Of a stretch of DNA of 64,000 bases, positions 26,665-35,538 are shown piece by piece. How positions within the stretch are numbered: position 1 is the first letter of the stretch; each line of letters starts with the position of its first letter. The DNA is from Porphyromonadaceae bacterium FC4 (GTDB taxonomy: Bacteria > Bacteroidota > Bacteroidia > Bacteroidales > Porphyromonadaceae). Location of the stretch: the NCBI GenBank assembly GCA_900120395.1, contig LT635553.1, forward strand, positions 1,346,254 to 1,410,253, given 5' to 3'. The translations under genes and the position numbers were made by a program. The notes beneath the pieces are model-generated. The model was not told the DNA's origin and made no database searches. It saw only the letters and a list, made by a program, of their open reading frames with translations.

Positions 26665-26756
26665 AAAAAATTTGACGGATAGTAGCGAAAAGTTTCCAGT
26701 AGGAAAGAGAACGGTTTGACGGATAGAAGCGAATGATTTCCAGCAGGAAACTTTTT
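26665..26756 (+). repeat. Dispersed intergenic repeat, copy 5
   Basis: Starts AAAAAATTTGACGGATAG and ends GGAAACTTTTT. The second hairpin is CCAGCAGG instead of CCAGTAGG, keeping the stem while changing the loop. It lies upstream of the DUF2723 gene and downstream of tRNA-Arg, both on the minus strand. Sequence 26757-26955 shows nothing recognisable. Confidence 0.9.
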
Positions 26757-26960
26757 ACCATCGGGGGTCCTATTTTTCATTGCCTGCATCTATTTGTCTA
26801 CCAGAGACCTACACGCCTCGGCATTTCGACGCCGTTTCGGATGCCGATCCCGTCTGCCGACATGAGTATATAGTCGGGGCTGGCTCTGATGACCGGGGTT
26901 TGATATTTGAGGTGGTGAGGTGCGATTTTATGCCGCTAAAGAGAGTAGTGACAAAAGCAG

Positions 26961-26999
26961 AACCCGCTCAGAGCCGACCGAAACGGCTTTGAGCGGGTT
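26961..26999 (-). terminator. Terminator of tRNA-Arg
   Basis: Stem AACCCGCTCAgAGCCG / CGGCTtTGAGCGGGTT. The minus strand continues into CTGCTTTT; the plus strand into TTCT. Confidence 0.85.
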
Positions 27000-27004
27000 T
27001 TCTA

Positions 27005-27081
27005 TGGTGATTGAGCTGGGACTCGAACCCAGAACCTACAGCTTAGAAGGCTGTTGCTCTATCCAGTTGAGCTACTCAACC
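27005..27081 (-). tRNA. tRNA-Arg (TCT)
   Basis: Minus-strand cloverleaf with acceptor GGTTGAG / CTCAATC, D arm AGCTCAACTGGATAGAGC, anticodon stem ACAGC/GCTGT with loop CTTCTAA (anticodon TCT), T arm CTGGGTTCGAGTCCCAG. CCA is encoded (27005-27007). Confidence 0.93.
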
Positions 27082-27098
27082 ATCCCTCTTATTTTTGG

Positions 27099-27128
27099 CA
27101 AAGGTACTAAAAACATCAGACTTCGCAA
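27099..27128 (-). promoter_or_regulatory. Promoter of tRNA-Arg
   Basis: Minus strand TTG (27126-27128), 19-bp spacer, TACCTTTG (27099-27106), 18 bp before the tRNA. Confidence 0.75.
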
Positions 27129-27132
27129 GAAA

Positions 27133-27178
27133 AATCTCTCCTCAAGCTACGGAATTCCCGATGGCTCGAGGAGAGATT
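27133..27178 (-). terminator. Terminator of the DUF4251 lipoprotein gene
   Basis: Stem AATCTCTCCTC / GAGGAGAGATT plus an inner AGC/GCT pairing; on the minus strand it ends in TTTTTC. Confidence 0.85.
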
Positions 27179-27200
27179 GAGAGTAAACTAACCTGACGCC

Positions 27201-27701
27201 TTACTTACGGAGCTCATGTATCGCCCCGATGAAGTGCAGGGACTGGGTATCCGAGGAGGTCATGGAGACGGTGGCAGACCCATTTGGGAAGGCGTTTAGG
27301 AGATAGGTAACCTTATTTCCGCTCTCTTGATCGGTATAGATTTCTACGATCAGGTCATCTTCACGACCGGGGGAGATTTCGTACCCTATGATCTTTCCTT
27401 GGAAGGTCAGTGGGCCATCCTCTCTGCTGATGGGAGCCCGATAGCTGACCCCGAAGAATGGCAGATAGCTATCGATGCTGTCTCCCTTGATCTCGAAGCC
27501 AAAGCCGTAGGGGTTGAAGTTGGTCGGCACGTACCGACCAGTGACGTTGAGTAGCTCAAACCTCCACTCTCGTTCGCTGAGAAATCGCTCAAGCTCTGCA
27601 GACGACTCGAAGGTCTTTCCCGGAGCATACTCCTTTTTCGAAAAGAGAGCACAGCTCACCAGTAGCATAGTGGTGGCTATGAATAACAGGGTTCGCTTCA
27701 T
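27201..27701 (-). CDS. DUF4251-type lipoprotein
   Basis: A 166-aa lipoprotein (lipobox LVSC, Cys17). Residues about 33-160 match the DUF4251 pattern: GDSIDSYLPFFGVSY, ISREDGPLTFQGK and a C-terminal SLHFIGAI. The fold is presumably beta-rich and located in the periplasm or outer membrane; function is unknown. It lies 50 bp downstream of the tricorn gene with no clear terminator between them, so read-through is possible. Confidence 0.8.
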   Translation of the reverse strand: MKRTLLFIATTMLLVSCALFSKKEYAPGKTFESSAELERFLSEREWRFELLNVTGRYVPTNFNPYGFGFEIKGDSIDSYLPFFGVSYRAPISREDGPLTFQGKIIGYEISPGREDDLIVEIYTDQESGNKVTYLLNAFPNGSATVSMTSSDTQSLHFIGAIHELRK

Positions 27702-27751
27702 CTTTTTTCTGAGATATTGTAGGTTGAAAAATAACGAAACCGTCGTGTGTG

Positions 27752-30700
27752 CTACTTCAACTCTTTGAGCAGCACCTCTACCGCAGTCTCCAGCTGTGTG
27801 TCGACACCCTTGAGAGCTTTGGTAAAGTCGAGCGGTGCTTTGACATCCGGCTCCAGCTGGTGGTTCTCAAGGAAGTAGCCCTCGGCAGTCCTATAGCCGA
27901 CAGCCGGGATGCCGAAGTACAGGCTCGGATCCTGCAGAGTCACCCAGTTGACCGAGGTCATGGTCCCCGGGACAGGCATCCCCACCACCTTGCCAATACC
28001 CATGTACTGATAGACCCAAGGGGTACCGTGGGCGTTGGAGTAGTCCATTTCACACGTCACCATCACACTTGGCTTGGTCCACCTGCGCGAGGGCATATCG
28101 CAGTAGTAGCGACCGCGTATCTCCTGGGTCAGATACTTCTTGCCGGAGAAGAGCACCTCTATATCCTCATGGAGTCGTCCGCCACCATTGTAGCGCACAT
28201 CGATGACGATGCCGTCTCTCTGGTAAAACTTGCCAAGCGCTTTGGCGTACACAGTACGGTAGCTGGCATCATCCATGGTGGGGATATGGACGTACCCGAG
28301 CCTGCCATTGGAGAGGCGATCCACCTCTGCCTCACGCTGTGCAACCCAGCGATCGTACAGCAGACCGTTGAGCTTGGAGCGGCTGATCGGCTTGATCACT
28401 TCGTCCCAGCTCTGTCCGCTTGGCGAGGTGAAGGAGACAAGGGTAGCCTTGCCCGCCTTTCCCTCCAAGAGTGGAAAGAGGTCGGTGTCCGGTGCTATCT
28501 TTTGTCCATCAATGGCGGTGATGTAGTCACCCGCCTTGACCTTGCTGCTGTATACATCAAACGGGCCGCCCACGACGACCTCCTCTACCCGTACCCCCTT
28601 GGGGTCGGGGGTAAAGTCTAGGAAGAGACCCAGCTCGGCAGTCCGGGGAGCACTGTTTGGTGCAGCATAGCCGGACCCGGTGTGGGAAACATTGAGCTCG
28701 CCAAGCAACTCCGAAAGCATCTCGGCAAAGTCGTGATTGTTCGTGATGTAGGGCACAAACTTCTTGTAGTGCTTGGTGAGAGCCTGCCAGTCTACCCCAT
28801 GCATGCTTTCCTCATAGAAGCGCTCACCCTCCTCACGGCATACGTAGTCGTACATGAATGCTCGCTCCAGATCTTGATCAAGCCTCATCTCTGCCTCGAA
28901 GGCAATGGGGCTGATCCTTTCAGATGAGAGATTCATTTTCTTGAGTTCGTTACCACTGATGAGGAAGAGGTCCTTCTCCTCCCGGTCGGGTGCCATTTGG
29001 AAGTAGCTTCCGTTCATTTTGTTTAGAAGCGTCGTGCTGCCTTCGCGCAGGTCTTTTACCCAGAGGTCGTATCCGTCTTCAAAAGCGGCCATGTAGTAGA
29101 GCTTTTTGCCATCCTCCGTGATGTAAGCATCACCAAGATTGGAGGACGCCGGTGTGAGCCTCAGGATGCGTCGCTCGATATTGTCGAGCTCCACGAGGAT
29201 CTCTTTTTGCTCATCCTTTTTCTCTTCCTTATCCTCTGCCTCTTCTTTCTTCTTGGCTTCTTTTTCAGCATCTGAGAGCAGCTCGTACTCCTCTTTGCTT
29301 AGCTGGAACTTGTTGAACGCCTCTCTGTTGAGAAAGACGATCATCACATCGTTCATCGACCCCCAGGAGGCGTGGTTGCGCATACCATACTGCTCCGAAG
29401 AGTAGATGATCGCATCACCACCCATCACGAAGCGGGGATTGGTAGCAAAGTAACCGCTATTGGTGAGGTTGTGGAGCGTGGGTTTGGACTCAGTGACACT
29501 GGCCAAGACAACGTCCGCATAGGGCTCGTGGTGGTTGGTCGTCATATTGAGTGCCAACCACTTGCTATCCGGTGACCAAGTGAAGCTGAGGTCTCCATCC
29601 CGATAGCTAATCACATCACTGTCCACGATCAGGCGTACTCGCTTGTTCGCCACATTGTACACCGCCACTTTATTTCGATCCTTCACAAAGGCGATCTCCT
29701 TGCCATCCGGAGAGAATAGCGGGCCCATCTTCTCACTCTTGTCACCGGGGATCAGCTTCTCCTCCTTTATCAGAGTCGCATAGGGAAAGGCTTTCTCTTC
29801 GTCACGAACGATGCGTGCCACATACAGGTCACTCTTGCCATTGCGCTGACTCGCATAGACCAAGCTACGACCATCTGAGCCAAAAGTCACCGAAGACTCC
29901 TCGGCGGCTGTATCTGTGATGCATTTGGTTGTCTTGTAGTCGGACGAGGTCACAAACACCTCTCCCCGAATCACAAAGGCTATCTGCTTGCCATCTGCCG
30001 AGACATCCGCCGAAGTAATGCCACCGCGTAGTCGGAGGTTCTCGGTCAGCTTCGGTCCCAGATCATTGTGAATCTGCACCTTTACTTTCTTTGGCTGAGC
30101 GCCGGCTGTGAGGGTGTAGATCTCTCCGTCATAGCCAAACGCCAGAGTATTGTCCTTGGCAATAGAAAGGAAGCGTACGGGGTGAGTCTTGAAGTTGGTC
30201 AGCTGTCTCGCCTCTGCGCCCGGGCGAGCATCGGCAGTAAAAAGGTTGAAGGATCCGCTGCGTTCACTCAGGAAGTAGAGTGTCTTTCCATCTGCAGAGA
30301 GCACAGGATTGCGATCCTCGCTATCAGAGTTCACCACAGGCGTGTACTTCCGACTGTCAAAGTCATACCGTACGATGTCCCGAGCCACAGAGTTCTTCTG
30401 GTGCTTTCGCCAGTAGTTCTCCATTCCTTTTTGATCTTCGTAGAGCATGTACTTCCCATCCGGAGCCAGTGTCGCCGCAGAGAGCGGAGTACCCATCACC
30501 AGCGTCGTGCGTCCGCCCTCCACCAGTACGCGATACATCTCCCCCATGCGTGTGGGGTGCAGAGCACTCTCGGCATCATCCTGTATCTGTGCGGCGTAGT
30601 AGAGGTACTTCCCATCGTTGCTAAAGAACAGAGGTACTTCGGAGGTCGAGTGTGTGGTCACACGTCGGGCGGCACCGCCGTTTGCGCTCATGATGTAGAT

Positions 30701-30994
30701 GTCTCTTGCCCCATGGTAGCGCGTGCTGACAAAGGCGATCCGGCTTCCATCGGGAGACCAGACGGGCTGGGTGTCGTACGCCTCATCGGTCGTCAGGCGC
30801 TGAGCCAAGCCACCGGTACTCTTCACCTTGTACAGATCTCCTTGGTAGGCAAAGGCTATCTCCCTCCCATCCGGAGAGATCGCCGGATAGCGCATCCAGA
30901 GTGGACCGCCCTCTTGGGCAAAAGCGACGAGGGAGCCAAACAGCAAGGCACAAAAGGTAAGTATCTTCTTAGTCTTCATCATTACAGTCTTCAT
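27752..30994 (-). CDS. Tricorn-like S41 peptidase, secreted
   Basis: A 1080-aa exported peptidase. A signal peptide ends near AFAQ (residue 27). Two WD40/TolB-like beta-propeller halves run to about residue 670, with repeats such as ISPDGREIAFA and WSPDGSRIAFVS. A helical core region, a PDZ domain (GVRVEEVVVGGPFDVYSSK) and the S41 C-terminal domain follow. The nucleophile is probably Ser986 in EMDYSNAHG. A lysine/glutamate-rich stretch occurs near residue 580. Its start codon overlaps the DPP5 stop (TAATG). The pair would degrade peptides in the periplasm. Confidence 0.88.
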   Translation of the reverse strand: MKTVMMKTKKILTFCALLFGSLVAFAQEGGPLWMRYPAISPDGREIAFAYQGDLYKVKSTGGLAQRLTTDEAYDTQPVWSPDGSRIAFVSTRYHGARDIYIMSANGGAARRVTTHSTSEVPLFFSNDGKYLYYAAQIQDDAESALHPTRMGEMYRVLVEGGRTTLVMGTPLSAATLAPDGKYMLYEDQKGMENYWRKHQKNSVARDIVRYDFDSRKYTPVVNSDSEDRNPVLSADGKTLYFLSERSGSFNLFTADARPGAEARQLTNFKTHPVRFLSIAKDNTLAFGYDGEIYTLTAGAQPKKVKVQIHNDLGPKLTENLRLRGGITSADVSADGKQIAFVIRGEVFVTSSDYKTTKCITDTAAEESSVTFGSDGRSLVYASQRNGKSDLYVARIVRDEEKAFPYATLIKEEKLIPGDKSEKMGPLFSPDGKEIAFVKDRNKVAVYNVANKRVRLIVDSDVISYRDGDLSFTWSPDSKWLALNMTTNHHEPYADVVLASVTESKPTLHNLTNSGYFATNPRFVMGGDAIIYSSEQYGMRNHASWGSMNDVMIVFLNREAFNKFQLSKEEYELLSDAEKEAKKKEEAEDKEEKKDEQKEILVELDNIERRILRLTPASSNLGDAYITEDGKKLYYMAAFEDGYDLWVKDLREGSTTLLNKMNGSYFQMAPDREEKDLFLISGNELKKMNLSSERISPIAFEAEMRLDQDLERAFMYDYVCREEGERFYEESMHGVDWQALTKHYKKFVPYITNNHDFAEMLSELLGELNVSHTGSGYAAPNSAPRTAELGLFLDFTPDPKGVRVEEVVVGGPFDVYSSKVKAGDYITAIDGQKIAPDTDLFPLLEGKAGKATLVSFTSPSGQSWDEVIKPISRSKLNGLLYDRWVAQREAEVDRLSNGRLGYVHIPTMDDASYRTVYAKALGKFYQRDGIVIDVRYNGGGRLHEDIEVLFSGKKYLTQEIRGRYYCDMPSRRWTKPSVMVTCEMDYSNAHGTPWVYQYMGIGKVVGMPVPGTMTSVNWVTLQDPSLYFGIPAVGYRTAEGYFLENHQLEPDVKAPLDFTKALKGVDTQLETAVEVLLKELK

Positions 30995-33063
30995 TATTTG
31001 AGGTAACGGTCCATCCAGTCAAACCACGTGCGGTAAAAGAGCACACCATTCTGCGGCTGTAGGATCCAGTGGCTCTCATCCGGGTAGTAGAGAAGTCGGG
31101 CAGGTACTCCCTGCATTTTTGCCGCATCAAACGCCTGCATCCCCTGTGAGGAAACAATCCTAAAGTCATAGTCCCCTACCGAGATGAGGATGGGTGCTGT
31201 CCACTTATCCACAAACCGGTGTGGAGAGTTGGCAAAGGTCCGCTGTGCGATGGCGTTGTCCTTATCCCAGTATGCGCCACCCATATCCCAGTTAGCAAAC
31301 CACTTCTCCTCCGTCTCCAGGTACTGCGCCTCGAGGTTAAAGATTCCGGCATGAGCCATGAGCGCTTTGAAGCGTCCCTCGTGGTGTCCTGCCAGCCAGA
31401 ACACAGAGAAGCCACCATAGCTCGCACCGGTAGCCCCCAGTCGGGTCTCGTCCACATAGGGCTCCTTTGCGACCGTATCTATGGCGGTGAAGTAGTCCCT
31501 CATGTTTTGTCCGCCATAGTCGCCACTGATCTGTTCGTTCCATGCCTTGCCGAAGCCCGGCACACCATGTCGGTTCGGCAACACCATGATGTACCCACCG
31601 CTAGCAAAGGTGCGGATGTTCCACCTATAGCTCCAAAACTGGCTTACCGTGCTCTGTGGTCCACCCTGACAGTAGAGGATAGCCGGGTACTTCTTCGTGG
31701 CATCAAACTCGGGAGGCAGTACCGCCCACACCAGCATCTTCTCGCCGTTGGTCGTCGGGATCCACCGCTCTTGGATCGTGATGTTGCTAAACTGCGCCAG
31801 GTAGTCGTCATTTTCTGTCGTCAGCTTCTTCACCTGCTTCTTCCCTTCTTTGCAGAAGATATCCGTAGGGTGCTTCATCGACTGCATTCCAAAGACCACC
31901 ACATCTCCCGTCCCGCTAAAGGAGGTGACGTCTGCCTGCTCAGGCTTATAGGTGCGTGTTACCTTACCTTTGAGGTCTATTTCAAAAAGACTCCCCAGCC
32001 CATGGTCGTTGCTGACAAAGCGTATCCGACGGTCTCCGTCCATCCAGACAAAGGCATCCACGAAGTTGTCGTACGCCTCGCTCAGGTAGGTTTTCTCACC
32101 GGTGCGGGTATCCATGATGAAGAGCCGTGTGAGGTCAGCCTCGTACCCATCACGCTCCATGCTGATCCAAGCAATATACTTACCATCCCCGGAGTAGGCA
32201 GGATGGGTATCGTAGCCCATCATCCCCTCGGTGATGTTTTGGGTCTCACCGGTATTCAGATCGTAGACGTAGATGTCGGTATTGGTAGAGATCGCATACT
32301 CCAGTCCGCTTTTCTTGCGGCATGAGTACGCCAGCTTCGTCCCATCGGGGCTCCAGCTAAGATCCTCCATGCCACTAAAGGGCTTGGTGGGGACCTCGTA
32401 GGGCTCGTCCGTCCCTAGGACAGGCGTCAGCTCCATACTGAGCAGACCATCCTGGGATACCTGAGCGATATAGGGCTGGCGTGTAGTGGTATTCCAGTGG
32501 TCCCAGTGCTTGTACATCAGGTCATCGATAATCACTCCGCTGGTCTTATCCAGGTCGGGGTTTTCTTCTTTTGTGATGTTGCGCAACTCATGCTCACGCA
32601 CCACCACGACCTTATCCCGATCAGGGGAGAAGAGAAACATCTCGACATCAAACGGATAGTCCGATATCACACGCTTATTCGTTCCATCGATATTGATCAA
32701 CGCCAGCTGTGCGTGCTTTCCCTCGGTAGAGATATAGGCAATGTGGTCCCGGTCATAAAAAGCCGGAGAGTGCCCACCTTCACTGACGAGCACCCGCATA
32801 CTACCCGGCTTACCGACCTCCCCTATTAGGATTTCGCTCGAAGACGTGTTTTCACTCAAGTTTGGCTTTGTGCGTGTGTAGAGGTAGTGTCGGGCATCCG
32901 GAGAGAGCTCAGGCGCCCCTATTCGGTAGAGTCCCATCATGGCTTCCGGAGTAAACCTTTTCAGTCCGGCAGTCTCAGATTGCGCTGAGGCTGCGCCCCC
33001 TCCCAGGGTAAGTGCGCTGCATAGTGCCGCGGTCATTGCCATCTTTCTCAAAACGTTATTCAT
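30994..33063 (-). CDS. dpp5: S9-family dipeptidyl-peptidase 5
   Basis: A 689-aa exported serine peptidase closely resembling Porphyromonas DPP5, which removes dipeptides with Ala or hydrophobic residues at P1. The signal peptide ends near ASAQ. A beta-propeller occupies residues about 40-420, then an alpha/beta-hydrolase domain has the triad S548 (GASYGG), D633 (GDYDFR) and H665 (DESHW). It is translationally coupled to the tricorn-like peptidase. The leader contains a notable hairpin (33122-33155). Confidence 0.93.
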   Translation of the reverse strand: MNNVLRKMAMTAALCSALTLGGGAASAQSETAGLKRFTPEAMMGLYRIGAPELSPDARHYLYTRTKPNLSENTSSSEILIGEVGKPGSMRVLVSEGGHSPAFYDRDHIAYISTEGKHAQLALINIDGTNKRVISDYPFDVEMFLFSPDRDKVVVVREHELRNITKEENPDLDKTSGVIIDDLMYKHWDHWNTTTRQPYIAQVSQDGLLSMELTPVLGTDEPYEVPTKPFSGMEDLSWSPDGTKLAYSCRKKSGLEYAISTNTDIYVYDLNTGETQNITEGMMGYDTHPAYSGDGKYIAWISMERDGYEADLTRLFIMDTRTGEKTYLSEAYDNFVDAFVWMDGDRRIRFVSNDHGLGSLFEIDLKGKVTRTYKPEQADVTSFSGTGDVVVFGMQSMKHPTDIFCKEGKKQVKKLTTENDDYLAQFSNITIQERWIPTTNGEKMLVWAVLPPEFDATKKYPAILYCQGGPQSTVSQFWSYRWNIRTFASGGYIMVLPNRHGVPGFGKAWNEQISGDYGGQNMRDYFTAIDTVAKEPYVDETRLGATGASYGGFSVFWLAGHHEGRFKALMAHAGIFNLEAQYLETEEKWFANWDMGGAYWDKDNAIAQRTFANSPHRFVDKWTAPILISVGDYDFRIVSSQGMQAFDAAKMQGVPARLLYYPDESHWILQPQNGVLFYRTWFDWMDRYLK

Positions 33064-33121
33064 GCTTTATGATTCAAGTTGGTTGATGTATGTCGTAGGT
33101 TGTTATCAGTCGAAAGAACCC

Positions 33122-33155
33122 CGAGCCCCGCTCACTTGCTCAAAACCGGGGCTCG
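33122..33155 (-). promoter_or_regulatory. Leader hairpin upstream of dpp5
   Basis: Perfect 9-bp stem CGAGCCCCG / CGGGGCTCG with a 16-nt loop, 60-90 bp before the dpp5 start. On the minus strand the preceding sequence GTAGAGCAAAGCAGACTCC looks superficially tRNA-like. GGGGTTCTTT follows the hairpin, so it could be an attenuator. A weak -7 TACATTCG lies about 50 bp further upstream. Confidence 0.4.
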
Positions 33156-33314
33156 CAGCGGTTGGAGTCTGCTTTGCTCTACCTCCTTACCACTAAATTA
33201 CTTCCACCATCTGCGAATGTACTAAAAATTCCACACCTATCCTCAAAATATAGCGCACCGGAGCCGGGGCTGATGCGTCAGAATTTCTTACGCTTTTTCG
33301 CCACGGGGAGGGGC

Positions 33315-33407
33315 AAAAAATTTGACGGATAGAAGAGAACTGTTTCCAGTAGGAAAGAAAACGATTTGACGGATAGTAGCGAACGGTTTCCAGTAGGAAA
33401 CTTTTTT
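33315..33407 (+). repeat. Dispersed intergenic repeat, copy 6
   Basis: Starts AAAAAATTTGACGGATAG, two half-units, ends GGAAACTTTTTT; flanked by GC on both sides (GC-A6...T6-GC). It lies between the divergent dpp5 and ftsX genes. Confidence 0.92.
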
Positions 33408-33510
33408 GCCCTCGATTGCTCCGGGGAGAGCAGAGTGTCGTTCGGCGCTGTGCAGAAAAATAGGTAACTTTGGGCGTTTCGTATGGATTCATAGGCTCAA
33501 AAACATAATA

Positions 33511-34395
33511 ATGTCAAAGCAACAACAAGGAAGAAGAGCGCCCGGCTTCTTGCACTCACGCATCATCAGCATCATCAGCATCGCCATGGTGCTATTTTTG
33601 GTCGGCGTGGTAGCCATGCTGGGACTGGTCGGGACAGGGCTAAAGGACTATGTCCGTGAGAGCTTCAACTTCACAGTGCTTCTCACTCCCGAAGCCACGG
33701 ATGCAGAGATTGCTGCGATGAAAGGGGCGATCTCCGGAGAGCCTTTTGCACGAGAAGTGGAGTTTTACTCCAAAGAGCAGGCAATGGCAGAGCTCACGCA
33801 GGAGCTTGGTGAAAGCCCGGAAGAGTTTTTGGGGTGGAACCCCCTGTCTCCTACTTTTGAAGTGTACGTAAAGGCGGACTACATCACGACTCAGGACAGT
33901 ATCCGGCTGGTAGAGCAGAAGCTCAATAGCTACCCACTGACTCAGTCTGTAAGCTTCAGGAAAGACCTCGTAGAGGAGCTCAACAGCAACATCCGCACCA
34001 TCACACTGGTCATGGTAGCGGTGGCAGTACTACTGCTCCTGATCTCCATTGTCTTGATCAATAACACCATCCGACTACTCATCTACTCCAAGCGTTTTTT
34101 GATCTATACCATGCGACTGGTGGGGGCTACACCTTCGTTCATCCGGTGGCCGTTCATCCGATCCAATGTCTGGAGCGGCATCATCTCTTCCTTGGTTGCA
34201 CTGGGGCTGCTTGGATGGGCATGGGTGCATGTGATGACCAGCTACCCTATCATGCGTACGGTATTCACGCCTACCAATGCTGCCATCGTGGCGGGGATCG
34301 TACTCATCCTGGGCATCCTGATCAGTTGGTTCAGTGCCTCTGCGGCTGTGACCCGCTATCTGAGGATGGATGCTGACAAACTCTACAAAGCCTAA
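33511..34395 (+). CDS. ftsX: Cell-division ABC permease-like protein FtsX
   Basis: A 294-aa FtsX with an N-terminal membrane helix (ISIAMVLFLVGVVAML), an extracytoplasmic domain (LTPEATDAEIAAMKG to about residue 155) and three C-terminal helices of the FtsX permease fold. With FtsE it would activate cell-wall hydrolases at division; no ftsE is adjacent. The ATG at 33511 is preferred: a -7 element TAACTTTG lies at 33465-33472, and the longer frame from 33406 begins inside the repeat. Confidence 0.92.
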   Translation: MSKQQQGRRAPGFLHSRIISIISIAMVLFLVGVVAMLGLVGTGLKDYVRESFNFTVLLTPEATDAEIAAMKGAISGEPFAREVEFYSKEQAMAELTQELGESPEEFLGWNPLSPTFEVYVKADYITTQDSIRLVEQKLNSYPLTQSVSFRKDLVEELNSNIRTITLVMVAVAVLLLLISIVLINNTIRLLIYSKRFLIYTMRLVGATPSFIRWPFIRSNVWSGIISSLVALGLLGWAWVHVMTSYPIMRTVFTPTNAAIVAGIVLILGILISWFSASAAVTRYLRMDADKLYKA

Positions 34396-34415
34396 AACAA
34401 AAGAGAAGTAAACTC

Positions 34416-34673
34416 ATGAAAGACGAGCAAGAAATGACCGGTCGGGAGGGAGGATTTTTAGGATTCACAAAGACGAATGGTTATATCTTACTAGCCTCGA
34501 TACTCCTAATCGTAGCAGGGTACATACTGATGTCGGGGGGGAGTTCTGCGGATGGGGTAAGCTTCGACGAAGCTGTATTCTCCGCACGTAGGATCGTGGT
34601 CGGACCCGTTGTTTGCACCCTCGGGTACTTTGGCATCGTAGCTGCCATCCTCTACAAAGGCAAGCGCTCATGA
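34416..34673 (+). CDS. DUF3098 membrane protein
   Basis: An 85-aa protein with two hydrophobic segments (about residues 22-40 and 60-80) and the family phrase FTKTNGYILLASILLIVAGYI. DUF3098 genes commonly sit between ftsX and uppP in Bacteroidetes, exactly as here. Its stop overlaps the uppP start (ATGA). Function is unknown; the context suggests the cell envelope or division. Confidence 0.85.
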   Translation: MKDEQEMTGREGGFLGFTKTNGYILLASILLIVAGYILMSGGSSADGVSFDEAVFSARRIVVGPVVCTLGYFGIVAAILYKGKRS

Positions 34674-35518
34674 CGATATTTGAGACGATAATCCTCGCAA
34701 TCGTAGAGGGGCTGACTGAGTTTTTGCCGGTATCCAGCACAGGACACTTGGTCATTACCCAGGCACTACTGGGCATAGAGAGCACCCCGTATGTCAAGGC
34801 ATTCACGGTGATGATCCAGTTTGGAGCGATCCTGGCCGTTGTGCTCCTTTACTACAAGCGTTTTTTTGACTTTAGCATCCCCGCCGACCTTCAATCCCCC
34901 GACATCCCTCAGTGGAGAAAGACCGTAGGACGCTTCCGGTTTTACCTCATGCTGATCGTGGGGCTTATTCCGGCAGTGATACTGGGTCTGCTCTTTGACG
35001 AGTGGGTAGACAAAATGCTGGGTAGCGTCTTGGTCATCGCCATCAACCTGGTGATCGGAGGTATCGTGATGCTCTTCATTGACGAGTGGGTGAAGCATGG
35101 GACTAAAAGCAGGCTATCGTACAAGAATGCACTGATGATCGGGCTCTTTCAGTGCATCGCCATGTTTTTCCCGGGGATGTCCCGCTCCATGAGTACCATC
35201 GTTGGGGGGATGGCAGTAGGACTGAACCGCGAGACCGCAGCGGAGTTTAGCTTCTTTTTGGCAGTACCTACGATGTTTGGTGCTTCAGTTCTACAGGTGA
35301 TCAAGTTCTGGAAAAGCGGGGAAATGGCGGTCCTTCAGGGCAATATGCTATCCTTGGTCGTAGGAAATGTGGTCGCCTTTGTGGTCGCCATGATTGCGAT
35401 CAAGTACTTTATCCGGTACATCCAGCGACATAGTTTCAGGGCATTTGGTATCTATCGTATCATCGTGGGAGGAGCGCTCATCATCGCCCTGTCCGCTATG
35501 TCCCTCGTTATAATTTAG
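34670..35518 (+). CDS. uppP: Undecaprenyl-diphosphatase UppP
   Basis: Recycles undecaprenyl pyrophosphate to the monophosphate lipid carrier. A 282-aa integral membrane protein of the BacA family with the active-site motifs EGLTEFLPVSSTGHL (about residue 13) and PGMSRSMSTI (about residue 167). ATG 34670 overlaps the DUF3098 stop by 4 bp. Confidence 0.95.
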   Translation: MTIFETIILAIVEGLTEFLPVSSTGHLVITQALLGIESTPYVKAFTVMIQFGAILAVVLLYYKRFFDFSIPADLQSPDIPQWRKTVGRFRFYLMLIVGLIPAVILGLLFDEWVDKMLGSVLVIAINLVIGGIVMLFIDEWVKHGTKSRLSYKNALMIGLFQCIAMFFPGMSRSMSTIVGGMAVGLNRETAAEFSFFLAVPTMFGASVLQVIKFWKSGEMAVLQGNMLSLVVGNVVAFVVAMIAIKYFIRYIQRHSFRAFGIYRIIVGGALIIALSAMSLVII

Positions 35519-35538
35519 CTATCTTTCAATAAGAACGG

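Noticed and set aside
30068-31006. A 312-codon plus-strand open frame, and a similar one at 27749-28621
   Set aside because: Both are antisense to the tricorn-like peptidase gene and encode nothing recognisable.
31219-32325. A 368-codon plus-strand open frame
   Set aside because: Antisense to dpp5, which has a complete catalytic triad and signal peptide.
33130-33195. Possible tRNA on the minus strand upstream of dpp5
   Set aside because: GTAGAGC and GACTCCAACC look tRNA-like, but no acceptor stem or proper T arm can be drawn; it is reported as a leader hairpin instead.
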